Shown in pieces: positions 31,400 to 40,376 of a stretch of DNA of 64,000 bases. The position numbers and the translations under genes are program-made. The stretch is from Streptomyces sp. NBC_01197 (lineage in GTDB: Bacteria; Actinomycetota; Actinomycetes; Streptomycetales; Streptomycetaceae), in contig NZ_CP108569.1 in NCBI RefSeq assembly GCF_036010505.1, forward strand, positions 4,765,001 through 4,829,000, given 5' to 3'. The notes under the pieces are model-generated. The model saw only the letters and a program-made list of their open reading frames with translations. It made no database searches and was not told the DNA's origin. Within the stretch, counting starts at the first letter, position 1. The number at the start of each line of letters is the position of its first letter.

Positions 31400-31442
31400 A
31401 CGCCGTGCTCTTCTCTTCTCGTGCGGTGCGGCCGACGCGGCT

Positions 31443-32240
31443 TCAGTAGCCGCGCAGGGCCGCCAGTTCCCGGCGTACCGTCCGCAGGCCGGCGGTCCGG
31501 CCCCGCCTGCGGGCCAGCGTCGGCCAGATCCGGGAGCCGAGCAGGGCCTCGGGCTCGACGGCCTCGACCCGTTCGAGCAGCGCCTCCGGGACCTTCTGCG
31601 GGTCCGGGGTCAGCCACTCCTGGATGATCCCCTCGTACCCGTCCTTGAGGGCCGTGTTCGACCGGTCCATGCCGAACACCAGGAAGACACCCGTCGGCTG
31701 GGTGTCGACCTGGACGGTGATCAGATCCGGCCGGTGTCTGGCCACCACCGGGATGAACTTGTAGACGTCCCCGGTCCAGGGGCCGGACGGCGCGACCCGG
31801 TCGCGGACGGCCTCCGCGTTGTTGCGCGGCAGCATGTCGTCGAGCACCACCACGCTCGACCAGCCGGTGAACCGCTCGGTGTTGATGAAGTCCCGCAGCA
31901 CGTACTCGAAGAGGTGCATCCCGTCGATGAACGCCAGGTCGACCTGGTTGGCGCCGGTGTACGCGCCGAGCAGCGGACGGCCCTTGCGCATGTTGCGCAG
32001 CGGGTTGCGGCAGCTCATCAGATGGCCCATCGGCTGCCGGCCGGCGAAGAAGGCGTCGCTGGTCGCCGTGATGAGCTGGAGGTCGCAGTGCAGCCGCGTC
32101 CGGATCTTCGGGGCCGGGTCGACCGCGATGCTGGGGACGCGGGAGAGGGCGAGGCTCCGCCCGTCGTTGGTCCCGATCTCCAGATAGGTGCGCGGCTTCA
32201 GCACCGCGTGCAGCCGCTGCAGGAATTCGTGCCTGTGCAT
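31443..32240 (-). CDS. Class I SAM-dependent methyltransferase-like protein
   Basis: 265 aa. Motif I is YLEIGTNDGRSL (about 19-30); an acidic residue in SIAVDPAPK follows at the end of the second strand; FIDGMHLFEYVLRDF (about 108-122) and VVVLDDMLP (about 134) are typical of the Methyltransf_24-like group often found in glycan and secondary-metabolite clusters. The C-terminus is Arg-rich. ATG at 32240 with GAGAGAG upstream. It converges on the glycosyltransferase gene and could methylate the sugar chain made there, which is inference only. Confidence 0.8.
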   Translation of the reverse strand: MHRHEFLQRLHAVLKPRTYLEIGTNDGRSLALSRVPSIAVDPAPKIRTRLHCDLQLITATSDAFFAGRQPMGHLMSCRNPLRNMRKGRPLLGAYTGANQVDLAFIDGMHLFEYVLRDFINTERFTGWSSVVVLDDMLPRNNAEAVRDRVAPSGPWTGDVYKFIPVVARHRPDLITVQVDTQPTGVFLVFGMDRSNTALKDGYEGIIQEWLTPDPQKVPEALLERVEAVEPEALLGSRIWPTLARRRGRTAGLRTVRRELAALRGY

Positions 32241-32336
32241 GAGGGCTCTCTCACGTGGGGGGATGGCACATCGTGATCAAAAGGCCATGTCGGGCTTAAC
32301 GAAGGCGCCCTGACGCAGTTGCGCCGGAGCACATCA

Positions 32337-32367
32337 CGGCTGCCCGAACCACCCTTTCGGGCAGCCG
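32337..32367 (-). terminator. First hairpin after the sugar importer operon
   Basis: Perfect 12-bp stem (32337-32348 with 32356-32367), 7-nt loop. Together with the next hairpin it separates the importer operon from the methyltransferase gene on the same strand. Confidence 0.65.
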
Positions 32368-32393
32368 CCCGCCCCGGCCCTGTACGTGGCGGA

Positions 32394-32435
32394 CGGGCGG
32401 GCCCGCCCCGTACCTCTGGGAAACGGGCCCGCCCG
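32394..32435 (-). terminator. Second hairpin after the sugar importer operon
   Basis: Perfect 12-bp GC stem (32394-32405 with 32424-32435), 18-nt loop, 44 nt past the last permease stop; the first structure met by RNA polymerase leaving the operon. Confidence 0.65.
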
Positions 32436-32479
32436 CCCGCTGCCTGTCTGCCTACCTGCCGGCGTCCCACCTCGACGGC

Positions 32480-33406
32480 CTACTTCACCGCGCCCGCCAT
32501 GACGCCGTTGACGAACTGCCGCTGGAACGCGAAGAACACCGCCAGCGGGATCACCATCGAGATGAACGCGCCGGGTGCCAGCACGTCGATGTTGTTGCCG
32601 AACTGCCTGACCTGCTCCTGGAGCGCGACCGTGATCGGCGGGTGCTTGGAGTCCGCGAAGATCAGGGCGACCAGCATGTCGTTCCACACCCAGAGGAACT
32701 GGAAGATCCCCAGCGAGGCGATGGCCGGACCGCCGAGCGGCATCACGACCCGGGTGAACAGCCGGATCTCCCCGGCCCCGTCCAGCCGCGCCGCCTCAAG
32801 CAGCTCCCTCGGGATCTCCGCGAAGAAGTTGCGCAGCAGGAAGATCGCGAACGGCAGCCCGAACGCCACATGGAAGAGGACCACCCCCGCCGTGGTCTCG
32901 AAGAGCCCGATCTCGCCGAAGAGCTTGGAGACCGGGATCAGGGCCACCTGGACCGGCACGACCAGCAGGCCGACCACGATCAGGAACCACCAGTCCCGGC
33001 CCGGGAAGTCCATCCAGGCGAAGGCGTACGCGGCCAGCGAGCCGATGACCACCACCAGGAGGGTCGCCGGGACGGTGATCATGACCGTGCTGAGCAGCGA
33101 GTCGGTGATGACCTTGTTGTCGAGGATCTTGGAGTAGTTGTCGAAGGTCAGCTGCGAGGGCGCGGTGAAGACCTTCCACCAGCCGGACGCCGCGATGTCG
33201 GACGAGCCGCGCAGCGAGGAGAGCAGCAGGCCGATCGTCGGCATCAGCCAGAACAGGCCGACCAGGACGAGGAAGACCCGCATCACGCTGCCGCCCGCGC
33301 GGGCGGCGATCCGGGAGGCCAGCGGCTCCTTCGGCTTCGCCGCCGGGGCTGCGGACAGCCGCTCGCCGGGGGCCCGTGGTGCGGGCACCTGGGCTTCGGT
33401 GGTCAT
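32480..33406 (-). CDS. Sugar ABC importer permease, MalG type
   Basis: 308 aa, six membrane helices after a ~50-residue Pro/Ala-rich cytoplasmic lead. The EAA loop that contacts the ATPase is ELLEAARLDGAGEIRLFTRVVMPLGGPAIAS (about 190-220). Typical of the second permease of carbohydrate uptake (CUT1) transporters. ATG at 33406, with AAGGAGGGG upstream and a 4-bp ATGA overlap with the preceding permease gene. No ATPase gene is in the operon; Streptomyces commonly uses the shared MsiK ATPase for such importers. Confidence 0.92.
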   Translation of the reverse strand: MTTEAQVPAPRAPGERLSAAPAAKPKEPLASRIAARAGGSVMRVFLVLVGLFWLMPTIGLLLSSLRGSSDIAASGWWKVFTAPSQLTFDNYSKILDNKVITDSLLSTVMITVPATLLVVVIGSLAAYAFAWMDFPGRDWWFLIVVGLLVVPVQVALIPVSKLFGEIGLFETTAGVVLFHVAFGLPFAIFLLRNFFAEIPRELLEAARLDGAGEIRLFTRVVMPLGGPAIASLGIFQFLWVWNDMLVALIFADSKHPPITVALQEQVRQFGNNIDVLAPGAFISMVIPLAVFFAFQRQFVNGVMAGAVK

Positions 33407-34752
33407 CGGTGCCCCTCCTTCCGCATCCTGCGGATGTTGACGAGCATGATCGGGACGACCAGGAGCAGCAGCAGTACGGCGATGGCGCTGCCGGTACCCA
33501 GATCCGCGTCCGTACCGAACGACGAGCGGTAGAGCTGGAGCGCCAGGACGTTCGCGTCGTCCTGGGACGATCCCGGCGCCACGATGAAGACCAGGTCGAA
33601 GATCTTCAGTACGTTGATCATCAGCGTGACCAGCACCACCGCGAGGACCGGAGCGAGCAGCGGGACGGTGATCCGGCGGAAGACCTGCCACTCACCAGCC
33701 CCGTCCACCCGGGCCTGTTCGAGGAGTTCACGCGGGAGCCCGGCCAGGCCCGCCGCGATCAGGACCATGGCGAATCCGGCCCACATCCATACGTAACTGC
33801 CGATGATCGACGGGGTGACCAGGGTCGGCCCGAGCCAGTTGACGCCGTTGTACGGCTCGCGGAAGTTCGAGTCGGGGAGCCGGAGCAGCGCCCCGTCCGC
33901 CTTCGCGGGCAGGGTGAACGTACCGTCTGGTGCCGCCTTGGCGCTCGCCACCACCTTGCCGCCCTTGACCGCTTGGACCGTGACGCCCCTGAGCCCCAGC
34001 TCCTTGGGGTCGATGACGTTCGGCCTGCCACCGCCGCCCAGGGTGAAGTCCAGCCAGGCCGTGCCGGTCACCGAACCGGCTGCGGTCTTCGGGGCTTTGG
34101 CGGGCTTCGCCGACGAGGGCATCTTCGTCGGCAGTACGCCGACGAGCGGCAGCCGGACCGGGGTGCCCGCGTGCACCGGCTGCCTGGTGACGAACGAGCC
34201 GCCACCGCCGGATTTCAGCGGGGCCACCGGCAGCGGGTGCGCCCCCGGGTATCCCGCCGACTCGGCAAACGTGTCATGCACGCCCACCCAGACGGCGTTG
34301 GCCACCCCGCGCCCCGGATCCTGCTCGTACACCAGCCGGAAAATGATGCCGGCCGCCAGCATCGAGATAGCCATCGGCATGAAGACGACCAGCTTGAACG
34401 CCGTTCCCCAGCGCACCCGTTCGGTGAGTACGGCGAAGATCAGGCCGAGTACGGTGGCGACGGTCGGAGCGACCACGACCCAGATCGCGGTGTTCTTGAT
34501 CGCGGTGCGGATCGCGTCGTCGGTGAAGAGGGTCTTGTAGTTGTCGATGCCGATGAAGCTGGAGCCTGCCTGGTCGAAGAAGGACCGGTAGACCGAGTAC
34601 CCGATCGGGTAGACCACGAGCGCGCCGAGCAGCACCAGAGCGGGCAGCAGGAAAGCGGCCGCCAGCACTTTGCGTGTGCCTGTCACACTCTTGTGCGGCT
34701 TTCCGGCGGGGGGCGCCCCGTTGAGGACGCCCCCCGCGACAGCGGAGGTCAT
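33403..34752 (-). CDS. Sugar ABC importer permease, MalF type, with an inserted domain
   Basis: 449 aa against about 300 for usual CUT1 permeases. The helices are normal (TM1 about 28-50; EAA loop ELLEQARVDGAGEWQVFRRITVPLLAPV near 345-372), but residues ~145-302 are an extra extracytoplasmic segment between FRLVYEQD and NGVNWLGP. It contains a Lys/Pro/Ala linker and a beta-rich stretch (GTAWLDF...GVTVQAVKGGKVVASAKAAPDGTFTLP) like a CnaB/carboxypeptidase-regulatory fold. It may dock the binding protein or bind sugar, as the P2 loop does in MalF. ATG at 34752, 7 bp after the binding-protein gene. Confidence 0.9.
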   Translation of the reverse strand: MTSAVAGGVLNGAPPAGKPHKSVTGTRKVLAAAFLLPALVLLGALVVYPIGYSVYRSFFDQAGSSFIGIDNYKTLFTDDAIRTAIKNTAIWVVVAPTVATVLGLIFAVLTERVRWGTAFKLVVFMPMAISMLAAGIIFRLVYEQDPGRGVANAVWVGVHDTFAESAGYPGAHPLPVAPLKSGGGGSFVTRQPVHAGTPVRLPLVGVLPTKMPSSAKPAKAPKTAAGSVTGTAWLDFTLGGGGRPNVIDPKELGLRGVTVQAVKGGKVVASAKAAPDGTFTLPAKADGALLRLPDSNFREPYNGVNWLGPTLVTPSIIGSYVWMWAGFAMVLIAAGLAGLPRELLEQARVDGAGEWQVFRRITVPLLAPVLAVVLVTLMINVLKIFDLVFIVAPGSSQDDANVLALQLYRSSFGTDADLGTGSAIAVLLLLLVVPIMLVNIRRMRKEGHR

Positions 34753-34759
34753 CGCGGCG

Positions 34760-36154
34760 TCAGTTCTTGTACGCCTTGGCCGCGTCGGACTCCAGCTTCT
34801 GCTGGGCCCCCGCGATGTCCTTCGGGTTCTTCAGGAAGTCCTGGAGGTCCTTCCACTCACCCTTGCCCGGTGTGCCGCCGAAGGACTGCGGTGCCTGGTC
34901 CGACATGTCGAAGCGGATGTTGTCGCCCGCCGCGACCAGCGCCTTGGCGATGGTGCGCTGCACGCCGTTGGGGTAGGCCGACAGGTCCAGGCCCTTGTTG
35001 GGTGAGACGAAGCCGCCCGACCCGGCGGCGATCTTCGCCGCGTCCGTGGAGGCCAGCCAGGTCAGCAGCGCCTGCGCGCCTTTGGAGTCCTTGAGGATCA
35101 CCGCGGCGTCGCCGCCGGTCACCACCGGCGCCTTGGCGCCCACCGCGGGGAACGGGAAGACCTTTGCGTCGGTGCCCACTTTCGCCTTGGTCTGCGCGAT
35201 GTTGGTCTGCGCGAAGTCGCCCTCGAAGACCATCGCACCCTTGGGCTGGTCACCGCCGGTGAAGGTCTGGGTGACCGACGCCGGGAACTCGGTCTGGAGC
35301 GCACCGTCCGCACCGCCCGAGATGAGCGACGGCTTGCCGAAGAGCTGCGCGAGCGTGGTCAGCGCGGCCTTGACCGACGGGTCCGTCCACTTGATCTTGT
35401 GCTGGGCCAGCTGGTCGTACTTGTCCGGGCCCGCCTGGGAGAGATAGACGTTCTCGAACCAGTCGGTCAGGGTCCAGCCGTCCGCGCCGCCAACCGAGAC
35501 CGGGGTGATACCCGACGCCGACACTGTCTCCGCGGTCTTGAGGAACTCCGGCCAGGTCTTGGGCTCGCTGGCTCCCGCGTTCTGCAGCACCTTGGCGTTG
35601 TACCAGACCAGGGACTTGTTGGCGGCCTTGAAGTACACGCCGTACTGCTTGCCGCCGACCGCGCCGAGGTCCTTCCAGACCTGCGAGTAGTTCTTGTCCA
35701 GCTGCGCCTTCGCGGCCGGGCCCACCGGCTTGGCCCACTTCTTGGCCACGGCCTGGGTGATCGCGCCCACCTGCGGCATCATCGCCACGTCCGGCGGGGC
35801 GCCGCCGGCGATCTTCGTACCGAGGAAGTTGACGATCGGGTCCTGCGCGGGCACGAAGGTGACCGACGCTCCAGTCCGCTTCTCGAACTCCTTCAGCACC
35901 TTGACGAAGTTCGCCTGCTCGGGACCGGTCCAGACCGCGGCCACTTCGAGCTTCGTACCGCTCAGCTTGGGCAGTTCGACCCCGGAAGCACTGCTCTTCC
36001 CTGCGGGCTTGCCGCTCCCGCTGTCCTTCTTGCTGTCGTTGCCGCCGCTGCATCCGGCGGCCAGGACGAGCGAGCCCGCGGCCACCACCGCCAGAACGGT
36101 CCGGTGTGCCAGAACGGTCCTGCGTGAACGTAGAGCTGTACCTGTTGTGCGCAT
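34760..36154 (-). CDS. Sugar-binding lipoprotein of an ABC importer
   Basis: 464 aa. Signal peptide with lipobox VLAAGC (about residue 35), then a Gly/Ser/Lys linker and a cluster-B (SBP_bac_1/8) solute-binding fold: LEVAAVWTGPEQANFVKVLKEFEKRTGASVTFVP, PDVAMMPQVG, VWYNAKVLQNAG, MVFEGDF and GGDAAVILKDSKGAQALLTWLAS are all typical. First gene of the operon binding protein-MalF-MalG. The ligand is not predictable; family ligands are oligosaccharides such as alpha-glucosides. No regulator gene is attached; CAACC-N4-GGTTG (36275-36288) lies about 120 bp upstream of its start. Confidence 0.92.
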   Translation of the reverse strand: MRTTGTALRSRRTVLAHRTVLAVVAAGSLVLAAGCSGGNDSKKDSGSGKPAGKSSASGVELPKLSGTKLEVAAVWTGPEQANFVKVLKEFEKRTGASVTFVPAQDPIVNFLGTKIAGGAPPDVAMMPQVGAITQAVAKKWAKPVGPAAKAQLDKNYSQVWKDLGAVGGKQYGVYFKAANKSLVWYNAKVLQNAGASEPKTWPEFLKTAETVSASGITPVSVGGADGWTLTDWFENVYLSQAGPDKYDQLAQHKIKWTDPSVKAALTTLAQLFGKPSLISGGADGALQTEFPASVTQTFTGGDQPKGAMVFEGDFAQTNIAQTKAKVGTDAKVFPFPAVGAKAPVVTGGDAAVILKDSKGAQALLTWLASTDAAKIAAGSGGFVSPNKGLDLSAYPNGVQRTIAKALVAAGDNIRFDMSDQAPQSFGGTPGKGEWKDLQDFLKNPKDIAGAQQKLESDAAKAYKN

Positions 36155-36388
36155 TTGCCCCGACCTCTCTCATGCGCGTGCGGTCGGCGCGCCCATGACG
36201 TCGGCGACGCCGTTGTCCCGTGAGCACAGTCCTACGCCGAGTGACTCCGGCGCCGCAATACCGGGCCTTGGTCCAACCATTCGGTTGTGATGGGCCTGTG
36301 ACGTTAAGTCAGGCAGTCACCAGGCGGTCATCAGCAGTCATCAGGCACCTGCCGGGCGCTCGCCAGCCATTCACGTCCGCCATTCACG

Positions 36389-39300
36389 TCAGGCATTCAG
36401 GGCGGGTATGGACATCGCGTCGACGGACCTGGCGGCCCGTTCCAGGGCGCTGGCCAGCAGGGCCAAGTCCGTTGGCCCGTTGCCGAGTTCGCGGACGGGG
36501 CGGCGGTCGGGCGGGTCGCCCATCCGCTCCCACTCCAGGGGTACGACGGTGGGGCGCAGCGTCGCCGTACGCGGAATGCGGCCGGTCACCCTGCCGCCCT
36601 GGAACGGTGTCACCTCGCCGTCCGGGCGGCCCAGCCTGCCCCGCCCCGGCGCCGGAGCGTCCGGCGCGGGGGAGGCCGGCGGAGCGTCGAGCACCACCCG
36701 CAGTCTGCTGACCCTGGCCAGCTCGGTGTCGGCCGTACGGTCCGGCCGGGCCGAAGTGGCGATCAGATGGACGCCGAGCCGCTCTCCGTCCCTGGCCACC
36801 GCCTCCAGCGCCCGGACGACCGACCCCGCGGTGGGGCGCCCGGGGCTGCCGAGCGCCGGTGCGACCAGCGCGTCGAAGTCGTCGACGATCACCACGAGCC
36901 GGGGGAGCGGGGTGGGGCCCGGCATCGGGTCCGTACGCGCTCCGGCCGGGCGCAGTCGCAGGGTGCCGCTGGTCGGCGACTCGATGTCGCCGCTCTGCTC
37001 GGCCGGGCCGCCGGGCTGCCGCCGGCCGACCAGCCGCTCCGCCACCTCACGGGTCCGGTGCCACTCGGCGTAGCTGCCGGTGCCCAGCAGCTCGGCCCGG
37101 CGCTTCAGCTCGCCGCCGAGTGCCTGCGCGAACTCCCGCATCCGGACCGGGTCGTTCGCCACCAGATGGGTCGAGATGTGCGGCAGCTCCGTGCAGGCCC
37201 GCAGCCCCTCGCCGCGCTCACCGCCCGCACCGTCGACCAGGATCAGTCCGAGCCGGTCCGGCCGGGCTGCTGCCGCCAGCGAGGCCGCCGCGGCGCGCAG
37301 CAGCTCCGTACGACCGCTGCCCGCCGGGCCCTCGACCAGCAGATGCGGACCCTCGGTCGCCAGGTCCACGGTGACGGGGCCGCGAGGGCCCGCGCCGAGC
37401 ACCGCGGTCGTCTCGGCCGCCGCCGCCCAGCGGGCCATCAGCGAGGCGGGGGTGGCACGGGCGAGCCCCAGCTCGTCGAGCAGCCGGGACGACGCGGGCA
37501 GCGCCGCGGCCTGCCGGGTGGGGGTGCCGGTCGCCGAGGCGTCGGCTCGCAGCGGTGCGAGCGCCCGGCCGAACCGCTCGGCCCAGGCCGCCGACACCGC
37601 GTCGACCACGGCGAACGTGCCACGGCTCGCGGACTGCCCGCCGGCCGCCGGATGAATTCCGCGCGCGGTGCGCAGCAACCGCAGCGAGGTGGCCACATCG
37701 CCGCTCAGCAGGGCGGCGGCGCCGCACTCGCGGAAGGCGAGCGAGGCGGCGCAGGCCGCCTCGTAGGTCGCTTCGAGCGGCGATGCGGGCGAGGCCGCAG
37801 CCGTCTCGGCGAGACAGAGGACGTGGACCCCGCAGGCGGCGCCCGCCGATGCCAGCCGCGCGGTGGTCTCGCGCAGGGCGGCCGATCCGGGGTCGCCGTC
37901 CACGATCAGCAGGGTGGCGGGGCCGTCGTACCGCCCGGCCGCCGCCGAGACCGCCCCCGGGTCGGCAGAGGCCCAGCTGGTGCCGAGCGGACTGTCGTCC
38001 AGCCGCCGCACCAGCTCGGCGGTGCGGGAGGTCGCCTGGTCCCTGTCGTACGCCAGCAGGAGCCGGCAGTCCTGGCCGTGCGCGGGCCGCACGTGCGGCA
38101 GCCAGCCGAGCCAGCCCCAGTCGGACCTGCGTGCTTCCAGCGGGCGGGCCCGGTCCGTACTGACCAGCACGATCTCCAGGTCGGTCGGCGGGTGCAGCGC
38201 GGCGAGCTGGGCGACCGCCGAACGGGCCAGACCGGCCAGCCGCTCGCGGGGGCCCGCGAGCCCGAGCGAGCCGGCCTCGCGCAGCGAGACCGTCACCGGC
38301 ACCGCGGGCACCACGCCTGCCCCGCCCGGGCCGGGCCGGTCGGCGGTGCCGAGCCGGATGACGAGCGCCTCACGGTGGCCGGGGCCGCGCTCCCAGAGCC
38401 GGGGCCCCGGTCCCAGCGCGGTGAGCAGCAGAGCGGCCGGATCGGGCCAGATGTCCGCGCCGGGGGTCCCGGCAGCCGGGACCGGCGGTGTTTCGGACGG
38501 ATCGGTGTACTGCTCCGCCGGCCTGTCGCGTACGGCGTCGGGCCGGCTGCCCGCGAGCCGCCTCGCCCAGGCCCCTATACCGCCGCGTCTGCGGGCGTTG
38601 TCGTCCGTCTCGGAGGCGGCATCGGCGCTGTAACGGGGGGCGGGGGCGCCGTCCACGCCGCTGCCGTCGTCGGCGTTGCTACGGGTACGGCCGGTGCCGA
38701 CGCCGTCCGGTGTCCGTTCGTGGGTCTCCGTGCCCCGGGTCTCCGTGCCCCGGTCGGACCGCAGCCTGGTGCCGCGCGGGGGCGTGCCCTGGCGGCCGCG
38801 TGAAGTGAACCCGGGGTCCTGGGCGTAGGCCGCTGCGGCCTCGTCGTACAGATTGCTGTAGGGGTCGTGCGGCCGCTGGGCCCCGACCGCGCTGACGCGC
38901 CGCGAGCTCGGTCCGCCGCCGGATCCGGCGCTCGGGCCGCCGTCAGGGCTGCCGCCCTGCTCGGGTATCCGGGCCTCGGTGGCGACAGCCGGGGCCGGGC
39001 GCGTCCCGGGAACGGCACCGGCCGGGCGGGCCCCGGCGGACCCGGTGGCCTGAGCTGGCACGGAGGCGTAACGGGGCTCGCCCGCCCCGTGATCCGCCGC
39101 ACCGGCGCCCGCCCCCGGTGACGTACCAGCGATGAAGCCGGAACCGGGACCGGTACGGGAACCGGCCGAGATCCCCGGAGCGGCGTCCGGGTCGGCGCCG
39201 CGGGCCACCCGCAGATGGCCCTCGCCGTCCGGGACCGCCGCAAGCACTTGGCCTTGCATGCCGCCCTGCGCGCCGCCGGTCGCCGTGGTGATCCGCAGCG

Positions 39301-39868
39301 CCGACTCGCCGACCCGGAGCAGGGACCCGGGCGTCATACGGACCGGGGCATCGCCGACACCGGAACCGTCAAGAGTCGTGCCGTTCGTCGAGCCGAGATC
39401 GGCGACCGTCACCCGGCCGTCCTGCTCCACCGTCACCGTGCAGTGCATCCGTGAGACGTCCGGGTCGTCCAGCGGGACGTCCGCTTCGGCGGAGCGGCCG
39501 ATACGGATCCGGCCGCCGTGCAGCAGATGGACACCGCCCGCGTCCGGTCCGGCGACCACATGGAGCTGGGTCGCCGATCCGTCGCCCCGGTCGTCCTCCT
39601 CGGCGGGAACCTGGAGCGAGAGCACCGCTCCGTCCACCAGCGGGGGCTCGCCAAGCGGGGAGCGCTGCAGGTCGAGGCGGTGCCCGCCCGCGTACAGCAC
39701 CACGCTCCCGGACCCCGTGCCCTCCGGACCCGCGGCCGCCGTGGCGAGGCCGGACGCGACCGTGGCCAGCGCGGCCCCGGCGGGTGCGGTGACGAGCACG
39801 TCGCAGGAGCGCGCCTCGGATGCGGAGCGGCCGCCAGGCGGCGCGAGGACGGTCAGCCGGATCTGCAT
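36389..39868 (-). CDS. FHA domain protein with FtsK/SpoIIIE-type ATPase
   Basis: 1159 aa. Order: a ubiquitin-like N-terminal ~90 residues; an FHA domain (about 105-195) with GRSAEADVPLDDPDVSRMHC and LGSTNGT, which binds phosphothreonine; a long disordered Ala/Gly/Pro/Arg/Thr region (about 200-460); then an ATPase part resembling one FtsK/SpoIIIE module, Walker A GPAGSGRT near 845 and Walker B RLVVIVDDFDA near 985. This resembles EccC-like ATPases of type VII secretion but with one clear P-loop and an FHA head, and no membrane helices. The kinases encoded divergently next door are plausible partners, the FHA domain reading their phosphorylation. Function unknown. Confidence 0.85.
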   Translation of the reverse strand: MQIRLTVLAPPGGRSASEARSCDVLVTAPAGAALATVASGLATAAAGPEGTGSGSVVLYAGGHRLDLQRSPLGEPPLVDGAVLSLQVPAEEDDRGDGSATQLHVVAGPDAGGVHLLHGGRIRIGRSAEADVPLDDPDVSRMHCTVTVEQDGRVTVADLGSTNGTTLDGSGVGDAPVRMTPGSLLRVGESALRITTATGGAQGGMQGQVLAAVPDGEGHLRVARGADPDAAPGISAGSRTGPGSGFIAGTSPGAGAGAADHGAGEPRYASVPAQATGSAGARPAGAVPGTRPAPAVATEARIPEQGGSPDGGPSAGSGGGPSSRRVSAVGAQRPHDPYSNLYDEAAAAYAQDPGFTSRGRQGTPPRGTRLRSDRGTETRGTETHERTPDGVGTGRTRSNADDGSGVDGAPAPRYSADAASETDDNARRRGGIGAWARRLAGSRPDAVRDRPAEQYTDPSETPPVPAAGTPGADIWPDPAALLLTALGPGPRLWERGPGHREALVIRLGTADRPGPGGAGVVPAVPVTVSLREAGSLGLAGPRERLAGLARSAVAQLAALHPPTDLEIVLVSTDRARPLEARRSDWGWLGWLPHVRPAHGQDCRLLLAYDRDQATSRTAELVRRLDDSPLGTSWASADPGAVSAAAGRYDGPATLLIVDGDPGSAALRETTARLASAGAACGVHVLCLAETAAASPASPLEATYEAACAASLAFRECGAAALLSGDVATSLRLLRTARGIHPAAGGQSASRGTFAVVDAVSAAWAERFGRALAPLRADASATGTPTRQAAALPASSRLLDELGLARATPASLMARWAAAAETTAVLGAGPRGPVTVDLATEGPHLLVEGPAGSGRTELLRAAAASLAAAARPDRLGLILVDGAGGERGEGLRACTELPHISTHLVANDPVRMREFAQALGGELKRRAELLGTGSYAEWHRTREVAERLVGRRQPGGPAEQSGDIESPTSGTLRLRPAGARTDPMPGPTPLPRLVVIVDDFDALVAPALGSPGRPTAGSVVRALEAVARDGERLGVHLIATSARPDRTADTELARVSRLRVVLDAPPASPAPDAPAPGRGRLGRPDGEVTPFQGGRVTGRIPRTATLRPTVVPLEWERMGDPPDRRPVRELGNGPTDLALLASALERAARSVDAMSIPALNA

Positions 39869-40376
39869 AGCCGTCAGCGGTCCCTTCTGCGGAGGGTGCC
39901 TGGCAGGAGCCGCCCTGTGATCTCCCCCACCCGGCAGGTCGGCACGGCTTCACGGGACTCCCGACCCCACAACTCCGTGCTGAAGGCATCCTCGCATCTG
40001 CCACTGACAACACGCCCGGGGGTCACCGCTAAGTGATCTTGAATGGTCGGCTCTGGACGTAAAAGTGCCTGGTTGGGATCGCACCTGACCTGCCAGGAGG
40101 TGTCGGCAGGCGTGCCGTGGCAACCAACGGGTCGGTGTTCGCGTCTTCCCTTCGAACACAGCTGGAACACGACTGGCCCCTGGCTGGAACACAGTCGGCG
40201 GCCGGCCGGCCGGAACCTGATCCCGGGCACGGGCCGTCACACCGGCCGCACATAGGGAAAGCCGCTCCGGAAGATCGTCGGCCAGTGCCCCCGCGGGCGG
40301 CACTAGAGTGGGGCGGACATCCGGACGGGGGGCCGGTGGACCAGGCAAGGGACGACGATCACAGGGAGCGCATGAC
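39869..40376. other. Divergent promoter region between the FHA-ATPase and pkaA
   Basis: 508 bp without a convincing gene. Seen: two copies of CTGGAACAC (40161-40169 and 40184-40192), and a -10-like TAGAGT at 40304-40309, 68 bp before the pkaA start, with no clear -35. Open frames here have low-complexity translations. Confidence 0.5.
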
